From assembly GCA_017311315.1 (NCBI GenBank), contig CM029670.1, positions 25,385,449-25,449,448 on the forward strand: 64,000 nucleotides of DNA, written 5' to 3'. Both the position numbers and the translations under genes were made by a program. Every line of letters begins with the position of its first letter. The stretch's first letter is position 1. This DNA comes from Dendrocalamus latiflorus. Its lineage: Eukaryota; Streptophyta; Magnoliopsida; Poales; Poaceae. Shown here in pieces: positions 1-10,878 of this stretch. The notes under the pieces are model-generated. The model did no database searches and was not told the DNA's origin. It saw only the letters and a list, made by a program, of their open reading frames with translations.

Positions 1-1678
1 TTGCCTTCTTGAATGCTATTTGGGTCTTCTTGCTGCGACTCGATGAATTCCTCGGTGACGTCGGTTTCTACGCGCGAAACAACAAAATAACCAAATAAAT
101 AAATACAAATAAAATCACAAAAATATAAAATATATACTGCAACATAGATTATGATTTTATACAAATTTAGAAATTTGAATCACTGGATTCGGAGATCGGA
201 CGAGGGAGAACGAGCGATTGGAAGTTTGATCGGTTTGGAAATTCCAGAAAATGCAAAACGAGGGAATATTCTCTGGAATCTTATTTTGGCTGATTTTTGG
301 GGTATTTTGGAGTGTATGACATGTGGGGCCCGGTTGTCATTGGGTGCCAAATTTTATTTTAATATTTTATGACAGGTGGGTCCCGCTTGTCATGGACCAA
401 AAATTTTGGCAAAGCCCCAACCGAAAATTGCATTGCATTGGATTTGAACCCACAACCTCATGTGTACATGCCTTAACTTGTCTCCCCTAGCCAAGTGGAC
501 TCTTGCTATTTCTTGACAAAACAGCAATAACAAAACAAAATAAATATGGATGAACATGATACAAGAAGGAGACATGGAGGGAAGTCACGGGCATGCGCGC
601 GGCCGGCGGGCTCGCCGGTGACCGGCGGCCGGCGGCGAGTGGCGGCGGGGTGGCCGGGGTGGTGGCGCTACTCACCGGCGGCGGCGGGGATGGCCGGAGA
701 AGGCGGCGGCGGCGAGAAAACCGGCGACGCGTACGTAGGAGAGAGGGTGCTTCGGCGGCGGCGGCTTTTGGCGGCACGGGCGGCGACTCCGGTGGTCGGG
801 GGCGGCGGCCGAAAGGTGGAGGAGGTGGGAGCTGGCCGAAAAGGAGGGGGAAAGGGGAGAGTATGGTGGGGAGAAGCCAATTTATAGAAAGAGAAGGGAG
901 ATGAGGGGATTTCGGTTTGAGAAAGTTAAAGGACGGGAACGGCCGGGAGATTGATGAGTGTGATTAGGGCGTCCGTTTCCACGCTTTAATCGGGAGTTAC
1001 GAGGGAGAAACGGGCTTCAATTAAAAGCTCCATTCGGCTCTAATGGTGGAGGAGAGAGAGGGTGGGAGGAGGAAGAAGAAGAGGTTGAAGAAACATATGA
1101 CATGTGGGGTCCATGTGTAATAGAGAGGGAGAAGAAGTGAAGGGGGTACGGGCCGTCGGATTTGCGACACGTGGCAAGTGGATGTGTTATGGCTCTTGGA
1201 TTTTATGAAGGGGTAAGTGATCATGTGTGGCTAGGATTAAAACGTGGAGAGAGATTGATTTAATCTGAGAGCGACACGTGGCGGGCTAGAAATAATTTGA
1301 TTTTTATTTTCGGAATAAATTTCAGCAAATACTAGAAACTTTATAAACGTTTGGAAAAATTATATAATATTCCTGGAAGCATTTTAGACTTAGTAAAAAA
1401 ATATTTTTAATTTCAAATTTGAATTTATAATTTTATAAAATACTTTTTAACTTTAAAAATTGATTTTAAATTCTAGAAAATTCTCAATAATTACTTAAAA
1501 ATTTAGGGAAGGCTAGGAAAAATATAATAAACTATTTTTGGCTTTAATAAAATATTTTAAATACATTTCCTTGTTTTAAATTTTGAAATTAAATCCAGAT
1601 AAATCCAAATAAGATTCAAATACATTGAAATAATTAATAAAAAAAAAATTTCAGAAAGCGAAAATTTGGGATGTGACA
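1..1678 (-). repeat. Element A 3' LTR, partial
   Basis: Positions 1-1678 match 8625-10336 almost base for base. The first 1667 bp of the LTR, as seen on the plus strand, lie outside the window. The inner edge at 1678 is the TG end in element orientation, next to the polypurine tract. Compared with the other LTR it lacks about 31 bp near 1345. A TATA-like box lies at 877-886 on the minus strand. The GC-rich stretch 590-880 gives several overlapping reading frames on both strands, which I do not regard as genes. Confidence 0.93.
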
Positions 1679-1680
1679 AA

Positions 1681-1716
1681 CCTACCCCCCTTAGAAAGAA
1701 TCTCGACCCCGAGATT
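1681..1716 (-). other. Element A polypurine tract and adjacent palindrome
   Basis: On the minus strand the tract reads AAGGGGGGTAGG (plus 1681-1692), directly before the 3' LTR, where plus-strand DNA synthesis is primed. The pol stop codon (1691-1693) overlaps it. Just upstream, 1699-1716 holds the palindrome AATCTCGGGGTCGAGATT, with 7-bp perfect arms. The same palindrome and tract precede the 3' LTR of the coding-free element at 48960-48998. Confidence 0.9.
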
Positions 1717-4700
1717 CGGAAAGACTGGGAAATAGATCAGGGAACTCTGCTCGAAGATCCTCTTCACGCTCCCAGGTTGCTTCCGATTCTGGATGATTAT
1801 TCCACTGCACCTTGCAAAATTTGATAGTCTTGTTTCTTGTACAGCGCTCTGCCTCTTCTAAAATCTTGACAGGAAATTCTGGATACGTCAAGTCTTCTTT
1901 TAAATCCATCTCTTCTAAAGGTATTAACTCCTCTGGTACTCTTAAGCACTTCTTCAACTGTGATACATGAAATACATCATGTACATCTGACAACTGAGGA
2001 GGAAGCTCTAACTGATATGCAACTTCACCTCTTCGGGCTATAACTAGATATGGTCCGATATACCTTGGAGCAAGCTTTCCACTGACCTTGAAACGTCGCA
2101 TCCCTTTTAAAGGTGACACCTTCAAATACACCTGATCCCCTGGTGCGAATTCCAACATTCTGCGACGATTATCTGCATAACTCTTTTGTCTGGTCTGTGC
2201 TATTTTCAATCGGTCTCGTATTAATCGAACTTGCTCTTCGGCTAGCTTCAAGACATCAGGTCCGAATACTTGACTTTCTCCAGTCTCTGACCAATATAAT
2301 GGTGTTCTGCATTTCCTGCCATACAAGGCTTCAAACGGAGACATCTTCAGACTAGACTGGTAACTGTTATTATAGGAAAATTCCGCGTAGGGTAAACTTT
2401 GATCCCAACTAGCTTTGTTGGCTAAAGCACACGCTCTTAGCATATCTTCCAATATCTGATTCACTCGTTCAGTCTGGCCATCTGTTTGAGGATGATAAGC
2501 AGTACTGAAATTTAAATTGGTGCCCAAAACTTCATGAAGTTTCTGCCAAAATCTTGAGGTAAATTGCGTTCCTCTATCCGATACGATCTTCTTTGGAACT
2601 CCATGCAGACATACAATTCTTGACATATAGAGTTCTGCCAATCTATCTCCTGAATAGGTAGTCTTTACAGGTATGAAATGTGCAACCTTTGTTAAGTGAT
2701 CCACTATAACCCAGATTGAATCATACCCTGACTTGGTTCTTGGTAGTCCTGTTATGAAATCCATTCCGATTTCCTCCCATTTCCATTCAGGTATCTGCAG
2801 AGGTTGCAAAAGACCGGCAGGTCGTTGGTGCTCTGCTTTAACCCTTTGACATATATCACATAAAGCTACATATTCTGCAATTTCTCGTTTCATACTGGTC
2901 CACCAGTAACTTTCCTTTAGATCTTGGTACATCTTTGTACTTCCGGGATGAATGGAATATCCTGATTCATGAGCTTCCTTTAGAATTAAATCTTTTATTT
3001 CCTTTCTCTCCGGTACTAAAATCCTTTTTCCAAACCAAAGAATTCCTTCTTCATCTTCTAAGAATCCAGGTGCTTTGCCTTTCTTCATGTTATCTTTTAT
3101 TTCTTTAACATACTCATCTTCTTTCTGAGCTGCCTTGATCTGATCTTCTAAAGTGGGTTGGACCTTTAATGTAGACAGAATTCCTTCATTTATCACTCCC
3201 AAATTGAGACGCTGAAATTCTTCACGAAGAGTTGACTGACTGTCTTGAATCAACATATTGCTAACATGGATCTTCCGACTTAAAGCATCTGCCACTACAT
3301 TGGCCTTTCCTGGATGATAGTGTATTCCCATATCATAATCCTTTATCAGTTCAAGCCATCTTCTTTGTCTCAGATTAAGATCGGGTTGAGTGAATATATA
3401 CTTTAGACTTTTATGATCCGTATATATTTCACACCGATTACTAATTAGATAATGCCTCCACAACTTTAGAGCATGCACTACAGCAGCTAGCTCTAAATCA
3501 TGAGTGGGGTAATTCTCCTCATGTGGCCTTAACTGCCTTGATGCATAAGCAACAACCTTTCCTTCTTGCATTAGTACACCTCCAAGACCTTGTTTTGATG
3601 CGTCACAATAAACTTCAAAATCTTTTCTAATATCCGGTAACCGCATAACTGGTGCTGAAGTTAACCTCTTCTTTAACTCTTGAAAACTATCCTCGCAGGA
3701 TTTACTCAATTCAAATTTCTTCTCTTTCTTTAACAGCTGGGTTAAAGGTCTGGCAATCTTGGAAAAGCCTTCGATGAATCGACGATAGTAACCAGCTAAA
3801 CCCAGAAAACTTCTAATCTCGGTTACTGTCTTGGGTGGAGTCCAATTTAATACATCCTTAACTTTTCCAGGATCTACAGATACTCCTTCTGCTGAAATTA
3901 CGTGTCCCAAAAACTCAATTTCCTTTAACCAAAATGCACACTTGCTAAACTTGGCATATAACTGGTGTTCACGGAGTCTTTGCAACACTATCCTTAGATG
4001 ATCCTCATGTTCTTTATTGTTTTTCGAATAGATAAGAATGTCATCTATAAAGACAACAACAAACTTATCTAAATAATCCATAAATACTTTATTCATCAAA
4101 TTCATGAAGTATGCCGGGGCATTTGTCAGACCGAAAGACATCACCGTATACTCATATAGTCCATATCTTGTGGCGAAGGCTGTCTTTGGTATATCTTCTG
4201 GTCTAATCTTCAACTGATGATATCCTGACCGAAGATCAATCTTGGAGAAGACACTTGATCCTTTGAGTTGATCGAACAAATCGTCGATCCGGGGTAAGGG
4301 ATACTTATTCTTTATAGTTACTTCATTTAAAGCTCTATAGTCCACGCACATACGCTGACTACCATCCTTCTTGTTTACCAAAAGCACTGGGGCTCCCCAA
4401 GGTGAAGAACTTGGTCTAATGAAACTTTTCTCTTGTAATTCTTGAATCTGCCTCTTGACTTCAGCTAAATCATCAGCTGACATCCGATAAGGTCTTTTTG
4501 ATATTGGGGCTGTACCAGGTACCAGATTTATAACAAATTCAATCTCTCGATCTAGTGGCAATCCTGGCAAATCCTCAGGGAAAACATCAGGGTATTCGCA
4601 AGCTACCGACACATCGTCCAACTTTTTCCCTTTTAAGTTGGTTAACATACTGTTCTTCTTTGAGTGCATAACTGCCTCATGTCTTATCTGAATTCCGTCA

Positions 4701-4768
4701 GAATTGGTAAGAATAATGGCACGATTGGCACAATTTATCTGTCCTTTATACTTGATCAACCAATCCAT
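1691..4768 (-). CDS. Pol polyprotein of element A (RT, RNase H, integrase, chromodomain)
   Basis: A 1025-codon frame copies element RNA to DNA and integrates it. It begins with the end of the protease region (GMDWL-type segment). Reverse transcriptase spans about residues 115-290 with FIDD at 240-243. RNase H spans about 385-500, including the YCDAS and YTDHKS motifs. Integrase has its zinc-binding residues near 600, 607, 637 and 640 and a D670, D731, E767 triad. The tail (about 945-1010) is a chromodomain-like segment with ATWERE, typical of Tekay/Del chromoviruses. The listed Met is only the first ATG: the frame is open upstream to a TAA near 4872, so the true protein lacks gag and most of the protease. 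All catalytic residues I checked are present. Confidence 0.95.
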   Translation of the reverse strand: MDWLIKYKGQINCANRAIILTNSDGIQIRHEAVMHSKKNSMLTNLKGKKLDDVSVACEYPDVFPEDLPGLPLDREIEFVINLVPGTAPISKRPYRMSADDLAEVKRQIQELQEKSFIRPSSSPWGAPVLLVNKKDGSQRMCVDYRALNEVTIKNKYPLPRIDDLFDQLKGSSVFSKIDLRSGYHQLKIRPEDIPKTAFATRYGLYEYTVMSFGLTNAPAYFMNLMNKVFMDYLDKFVVVFIDDILIYSKNNKEHEDHLRIVLQRLREHQLYAKFSKCAFWLKEIEFLGHVISAEGVSVDPGKVKDVLNWTPPKTVTEIRSFLGLAGYYRRFIEGFSKIARPLTQLLKKEKKFELSKSCEDSFQELKKRLTSAPVMRLPDIRKDFEVYCDASKQGLGGVLMQEGKVVAYASRQLRPHEENYPTHDLELAAVVHALKLWRHYLISNRCEIYTDHKSLKYIFTQPDLNLRQRRWLELIKDYDMGIHYHPGKANVVADALSRKIHVSNMLIQDSQSTLREEFQRLNLGVINEGILSTLKVQPTLEDQIKAAQKEDEYVKEIKDNMKKGKAPGFLEDEEGILWFGKRILVPERKEIKDLILKEAHESGYSIHPGSTKMYQDLKESYWWTSMKREIAEYVALCDICQRVKAEHQRPAGLLQPLQIPEWKWEEIGMDFITGLPRTKSGYDSIWVIVDHLTKVAHFIPVKTTYSGDRLAELYMSRIVCLHGVPKKIVSDRGTQFTSRFWQKLHEVLGTNLNFSTAYHPQTDGQTERVNQILEDMLRACALANKASWDQSLPYAEFSYNNSYQSSLKMSPFEALYGRKCRTPLYWSETGESQVFGPDVLKLAEEQVRLIRDRLKIAQTRQKSYADNRRRMLEFAPGDQVYLKVSPLKGMRRFKVSGKLAPRYIGPYLVIARRGEVAYQLELPPQLSDVHDVFHVSQLKKCLRVPEELIPLEEMDLKEDLTYPEFPVKILEEAERCTRNKTIKFCKVQWNNHPESEATWEREEDLRAEFPDLFPSLSESRGRDSF

Positions 4769-6940
4769 ACCAAGTATTATATCTATGCCATCGGAGTCTA
4801 TTATAATAAGGTTCGCTAGGAACTTTACTCCATTTATAATTATGGTTGCACTATTGTACTTTGTGGAACTTTATGGTCATGCTTCTTGCGTGGCGTTCAG
4901 CTTCCTTCATGATTCTATCTTGCTGTTCAATGCTCTGAGGTATTCCTTTAACTGAGAAATATGGAAGACAACAACAAATCGGATTGGTACATCTTTAGTC
5001 GCCTGCAAGCTTTGGGTTAACTTCAATTGCCCTTATCATATCGATTAATTTAGTATTCCACCAAAAGGGCTTAACTTCTAGTGTTCATCCGACAAAAGAC
5101 ATAATTATTTCATCTTTTCAAAGGTGCTTCATTGCAGAATCATATACCACCAATGCACCTCGTTGATCTCACATTGGTTTCCACAAATAATCCCATAACA
5201 TTTTATTGTCTATACTTATTCGAATTTGACGGCAAACCATAGAGTTCTTCTAATAAGAATCCAATGATGTTGTAATCTGTGATTTCCACCAATACTTTAT
5301 GATCCTTGTCTAATCCAATAGATTCATAACTCCCATAATTAATTTAAATCCTCCAGCTTAACCATTTGAACATCATTAAATGATTTAGTCAATTCATAAA
5401 TTAAAATCCAATTATCTAACAATGATATGATAAATCCACAAATTTCAAATCAACATATCAGAACCCACTTTTCGATGATAAGATTAATCCACCAAAATCA
5501 ACTTCTCGAAAATCATCATTTTGGTTCCACCAAATTTGAGTGAATCTGAGTACCACAATTAATTCTTATCGAACAATCTATCTTCCATATTTGACTTAAA
5601 TCCACCAAACTTAAGCCTTCGATCATCCTTAAATGATATATTCAATCTCATAAATTAAAATCCAGTTATCTTTCAACGATCTGATAAATCCACGAGTTTC
5701 AAATCAATATCCCCTTTGCAATGACAAGAGTAATCCACCAGATATCTAAGTGTATTATCTTCCAGAATTGCACTGGTATCCACTCATCATCAATAGGTCC
5801 ACCAAACTATGATAATCAATTAATTCCACAAAATTTATCCGCTCTTCATGATTCAACCAAATCAGACAAAATTGATGTCATAAATTGTTTATGATAATCC
5901 AATCTTTTAATTTCCACCTTTACTATATCAAATTCTTAATATTAATTCTCCAATGATCACAAATAAATCCTTCAACTAAAATCTTGTTTTACATTCAATT
6001 ACTCCTTTCAATCCAAGATAATAAATCCAAGGCACTAAGTTTGGACACTCCCCATGATCTAATTAGCTCCACCAAGTTCAATAATGTGATCATTTCTAAG
6101 ATCTATTCAATCCACAAGTGTTACAACTTTCATATTTATTCATAATCCATTGGTATCTGCAAATATACCTTTATTACTTTCGAATCACCCAAGAATTATC
6201 CAATCTTGTCAATTCTAACTCCAAATATATTACACTAGCAACAATCCTCCAAATTACCTAACTTGACATCTAAGGATTAGGATGACTTTCCTGATAAGAG
6301 TACTTTCCGTTAATTTAGTGATCTTCCATATATTCTTAGTTCTCAAATATTTTCCAAGCTTGGACTACTATAGAAGAATTTGGAACTTGCACCATCTGAA
6401 ACAGTAACTAGGGTTAGCACAAGGTAAGAGGGAAGTAGCTTAGATAAGAGGTTGGGGAACAACTAAATAACATCCCAAACAAACACACAAGAGATAAGCA
6501 AACTCCAACCAGAAGAAACTTAGCTCAAAAACAAAAATAGTTTTTAAAGATGGCTGTACTACAAGTACACAAAGACTTGGTACAGTCCATCTAACACCAA
6601 CAAGCAATATACATAAGCGTTCTAAAATCGTAGAGCTTTACTTGGGTACTATAAACAAAGGAACTACTCTTCAAATCTTCATGACGACACGGTCCTCTGG
6701 TTGCTTCTCAGACTTGATCTCTCTAACCCGTCTATAGAAATTATAAAGGAAAGTGGATACAATTATCATTCTTAAAAGTGAGTAAACAGATAGATAAGAT
6801 AGAATATCCTGAAGAAGGTAAGGATAGAAAGAAGAGAAAAGATGAGAAAAGCACATTATTAAATTTTTATTTTATAAAATAAAATTTGAAGCTTTTCTAA
6901 TAACGGCCATTCTAACTAGGTTACGCCCTACAGTCAAATT
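4769..6940 (-). other. Element A leader lacking gag
   Basis: Between the PBS and pol there should be about 1 kb or more of gag. Instead this is A/T-rich DNA without a long frame. Only the piece next to pol (about 4769-4870) still reads as protease-like sequence. From about 5090 to 6350 the plus strand repeats TCCACCA/TCCACAA-like words every few tens of bases (GGTGGAT/TGTGGAT in element orientation). A similar pattern occurs in the LTRs of the coding-free element. Whether it is decayed gag or an ancient non-coding block cannot be told here. Confidence 0.75.
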
Positions 6941-6941
6941 G

Positions 6942-6953
6942 GCTCTGATACCA
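6942..6953 (-). other. Element A primer-binding site
   Basis: On the minus strand this reads TGGTATCAGAGC, complementary to the 3' end of initiator methionine tRNA. It is four bases from the 5' LTR edge at 6958. Spacing and sequence fix both element orientation and LTR boundary. Confidence 0.95.
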
Positions 6954-6957
6954 CTTC

Positions 6958-9900
6958 TGTGAGACCCCGGAGTAGAAACTCCTGGACCTCCTGTGCATTA
7001 CAGTACTAGTCCCAGATCAACGCTAGTACACACAGTTCAAACAGAAAAGATGATACATTGCCAACAACGCTTTATTATCATAATCGAGATTACAGACCTC
7101 GAAGCCTTTATTACAAATGAGGTTTTAAGACCTCACACCAAAAAGAAAATTACAGCGGAAGCAAAAAGAAACTAAAGCAAGACCCATCAATACGCCACAG
7201 GCAATTGACTGGGGAAACGCAACCTAGAAGTCCGGAAAGCCTTCGACGAATCCATCCACGAAGTAGTCGTAGTCCACCTCTTGAGCTTTGATCTCCTCTG
7301 AGAGTTAATTTGAAATGTAGCACGTGAGTACATGAATGTACTCCGCAAGTCTTGGGAAAGATGCATAGATGCAGGGCTTAACAAAGGAAGGCTATATGGT
7401 TCTTTTGCGAAAATCAGCATTTTATTTCAAACTTTCCTATTATTTCAAAGCCATTTGTTAAACATCTTGTTTTCAATAATTGAAAATAGATAAATAATCT
7501 TAGTGAAGGTTAAACCACCAACACTAATATCTCAAGCTATCTGCCAACTTTCAAAACTCAGGTTAAACCACCTGATCTGGTTACACCACCAGATTTAAAT
7601 CACGAGAGTTACACCACTCCCGAGTTTGCCAAATCATTTTATTTTAAAATCAAAATCAAACTTCTACCATGTGAATGCATTCCTTGCCCGCCCTTGACCG
7701 TGGGCACGGCTATTCGAATAGTTTTACTCTGCAGAGTTTGTACACTTTACCCACAAGAGATAAATTATCTTAATAGTCAACATGCTTCCTTTGGCATGAG
7801 ACCCAGATAAAATATCACAAAGCCGTTCACCTACTCCAGTATAGCTAGATACCACCCGCTAAGGTTTCACCACAACTCGAATCCACGAGTCGGAGCCCCC
7901 TCTTGCGCCGTATGAGTACAGTAAACCCTGTCCCTCACTATGAGTAACCAGTACACCCTGGCACTCAATACACCACTGGTGATATCTAAACTACACCTTT
8001 ATAGGTTAGTTAGCTAGGTCGTACCCATATAGACTTGTGGTTACACTGTTTTGCTCAGTTTGGACAAACACAAGCGTCGGTCCTTAAACGACCAGGGTGG
8101 TTCATTCACAATTCCAAAAAAATTCTCGTGCTAACTGCACCAGCCAAACCTTCCATCCACCCTTGTCAACTTTTCCCTTTAAAATTCATTTTTACTTTTA
8201 AATTAACAGTGGTAACATCCATTACCACTTTTCAAACAAATCATTTAACAATGGTAACATCCATTACCAATGTTCAAACAAATCATTCATCAAAACATTT
8301 AGCAAACATGCTACTCATTTGAGCATTATTACATTGATTTGCTACGCTAAGCATTTGCTAGTATTTAAAAATTCAACAGATGTAAGACTAACTCATTATT
8401 GAGTCAAAGGGATATCCTAAGTTGACAATGGTACAAGGTAAACAATTTTCAATGGAAGGTATAACAAATTGGGTATTTAACTAAATTTTCTAAATCAAAT
8501 TATCACTTGATATGACATAAGCATGCAATAATTTAAAATAACTACCTAATCATTTTATAAATCATTTGAGCAAGTTGATCAAAGAAAACTTGCAAAACAT
8601 AGGATCAAAATGATCAAAGGAGACTTGCCTTCTTGAATGCTATTTGGGTCTTCTTGCTGCGACTCGATGAATTCCTCGGTGACGTCGGTTTCTACGCGCG
8701 AAACAACAAAATAACCAAATAAATAAATACAAATAAAATCACAAAAATATAAAATATATACTGCAACATATATTATGATTTTATACAAATTTAGAAATTT
8801 GAATCACTGGATTCGGAGATCAGACGAGGGAGAACGAGCGATTGGAAGTTTGATCGGTTTGGAAATTCCAGAAAATGCAAAACGAGGGAATATTCTCTGG
8901 AATCTTATTTTGGCTGATTTTTGGGGTATTTTGGAGTGTATGACATGTGGGGCCCGGTTGTCATTGGGTGCCAAATTTTATTTTAATATTTTATGACAGG
9001 TGGGTCCCGCTTGTCATGGACCAAAAATTTTGGCAAAGCCCCAACCGAAAATTGCATTGCATTGGATTTGAACCCACAACCTCATGTGTACATGCCTTAA
9101 CTTGTCTCCCCTAGCCAAGTGGACTCTTGCTATTTCTTGACAAAACAGCAATAACAAAACAAAATAAATATGGATGAACATGATACAAGAAGGAGACATG
9201 GAGGGAAGTCACGGGCATGCGCGCGGCCGGCGGGCTCGCCGGTGACCGGCGGCCGGCGGCGAGTGGCGGCGGGGTGGCCGGGGTGGTGGCGCTACTCACC
9301 GGCGGCGGCGGGGATGGCCGGAGAAGGCGGCGGCGGCGAGAAAACCGGCGACGCGTACGTAGGAGAGAGGGTGCTTCGGCGGCGGCGGCTTTTGGCGGCA
9401 CGGGCGGCGACTCCGGTGGTCGGGGGCGGCGGCCGAAAGGTGGAGGAGGTGGGAGCTGGCCGAAAAGGAGGGGGAAAGGGGAGAGTATGGTGGGGAGAAG
9501 CCAATTTATAGAAAGAGAAGGGAGATGAGGGGATTTCGGTTTGAGAAAGTTAAAGGACGGGGAACGGCCGGGAGATTGATGAGTGTGATTAGGGCGTCCG
9601 TTTCCATGCTTTAATCGGGAGTTACGAGGGAGAAACGGGCTTCAATTAAAAGCTCCATTCGGCTCTAATGGTGGAGGAGAGAGAGGGTGGGAGGAGGAAG
9701 AAGAAGAGGTTGAAGAAACATATGACATGTGGGGTCCATGTGTAATAGAGAGGGAGAAGAAGTGAAGGGGGTACGGGCCGTCGGATTTGCGACACGTGGC
9801 AAGTGGATGTGTTATGGCTCTTGGATTTTATGAAGGGGTAAGTGATCATGTGTGGCTAGGATTAAAACGTGGAGAGAGATTGATTTAATCTGAGAGCGAC

Positions 9901-10336
9901 ACGTGGCGGGCTAGAAATAATTTGATTTTTATTTTCGGAATAAATTTCAGCAAATACTAGAAACTTTATAAACGTTTGGAAAAATAATATTTAATGTCTA
10001 AAAATTCCAGAAAAATTATATAATATTCCTGGAAGCATTTTAGACTTAGTAAAAAAATATTTTTAATTTCAAATTTGAATTTATAATTTTATAAAATACT
10101 TTTTAACTTTAAAAATTGATTTTAAATTCTAGAAAATTCTCAATAATTACTTAAAAATTTAGGGAAGGCTAGGAAAAATATAATAAACTATTTTTGGCTT
10201 TAATAAAATATTTTAAATACATTTCCTTGTTTTAAATTTTGAAATTAAATCCAGATAAATCCAAATAAGATTCAAATACATTGAAATAATTAATAAAAAT
10301 AAAATTTTTCAGAAAGCGAAAATTTGGGATGTGACA
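6958..10336 (-). repeat. Element A 5' LTR, complete (3379 bp)
   Basis: On the plus strand it starts TGTGAGACCCC and ends GGGATGTGACA, a TG..CA pair. It carries the element promoter: a TATAAATTGG box on the minus strand at 9501-9510, followed by the GC-rich stretch 9215-9490. A conserved block at 7688-7763 includes CCGTGGGCACGG (7698-7709) and CTCTGCAGAG; the LTRs of the coding-free element share it. The rest is A/T-rich and shows no gene. Confidence 0.95.
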
Positions 10337-10878
10337 CCCACACCCAAGTGCCTTACTCATTTCTTTAAGGTTAATATCTCTAACCATTTCCCTTCTCTTA
10401 AATGATCCACCAACAACATTTAGTAACATGGAAACCTTAGTAAAAAAATCACTAACCCCTTTATGCTTTCTCACAATAGCCACAAGGACTAATTGGAGTT
10501 GGTGAGCAAAACAGTGAACATAATAAGCTGAACTATTTTCTCTCATGATCAATGATTGCAAGCCATTGAACTCACCTCTCATATTGCTAGCACCATCATA
10601 TCCTTGGCCTCTAACTTGCTTTAAACTTAAGTTAAGATCAGCAAATAGTGCATCAATAGAAGACTTGAGATGGGCTGAAGTTGTTTCTCTCACATGATCT
10701 AACAAGTCCAACAAATCTCTCTTTCACAATTCCACATTTATCTACATATCTCAAGACCACAGCCATTTGTTCTTTCCAAGAAACATCTCTTGACTCATCA
10801 ACTAGCAAGCAAAAAACATCATTCCCAATTTCTTCTAGAATAGCCTGTAGCACTTCCTTTGCAAAACAATGCACAATG
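10337..10878 (-). pseudogene. hAT transposase (ZMYM1/TTF-type), middle part
   Basis: This continues the transposase that starts at 18532, after element B is removed. Reading on the minus strand it gives CFAKEVLQAILEEIG, LLVDESRDVS, KEQMAVVLRYVDKCG, then GQGYDGASNM and YYVHCFAHQLQL. This is the core of ZMYM1-like hAT transposases (DUF4371 region). The DESRD and YDGASNM motifs belong to the RNase H-like catalytic fold. A frame change near 10690-10705, after ERFVGLV, splits it into two frames. It is cut off at 10336 by the element A LTR, so the rest of the catalytic domain and the dimerisation region lie left of the window or are lost. Confidence 0.88.

Larger units (their letters stand above)
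1..10336 (-). mobile_element. Ty3/gypsy retrotransposon A (Tekay/Del-type), left end outside window
   Basis: Read on the minus strand, the element runs 5' LTR (6958-10336), PBS (6942-6953), non-coding leader, pol (1691-4768), PPT (1681-1692), 3' LTR (1-1678, cut by the window edge). LTR termini are TGTCACATCCC and GGGGTCTCACA. The complete element would be about 12 kb if both LTRs are equal. Over the aligned 1.65 kb the two LTRs differ by about three substitutions and a few short indels, one of about 31 bp, so the insertion is recent. No gag reading frame exists, so it could not have moved without help. It is inserted in a hAT transposase gene; the outer flank at 10337 reads CCCAC, and the matching TSD would lie left of the window. 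Confidence 0.93.

Noticed and set aside
546..904. Overlapping 70-113-codon frames on both strands (also at 9170-9528)
   Set aside because: They lie in the G/C-rich part of the element A LTRs, are present identically in both LTRs, have low-complexity Arg/Gly/Pro content and no domain.
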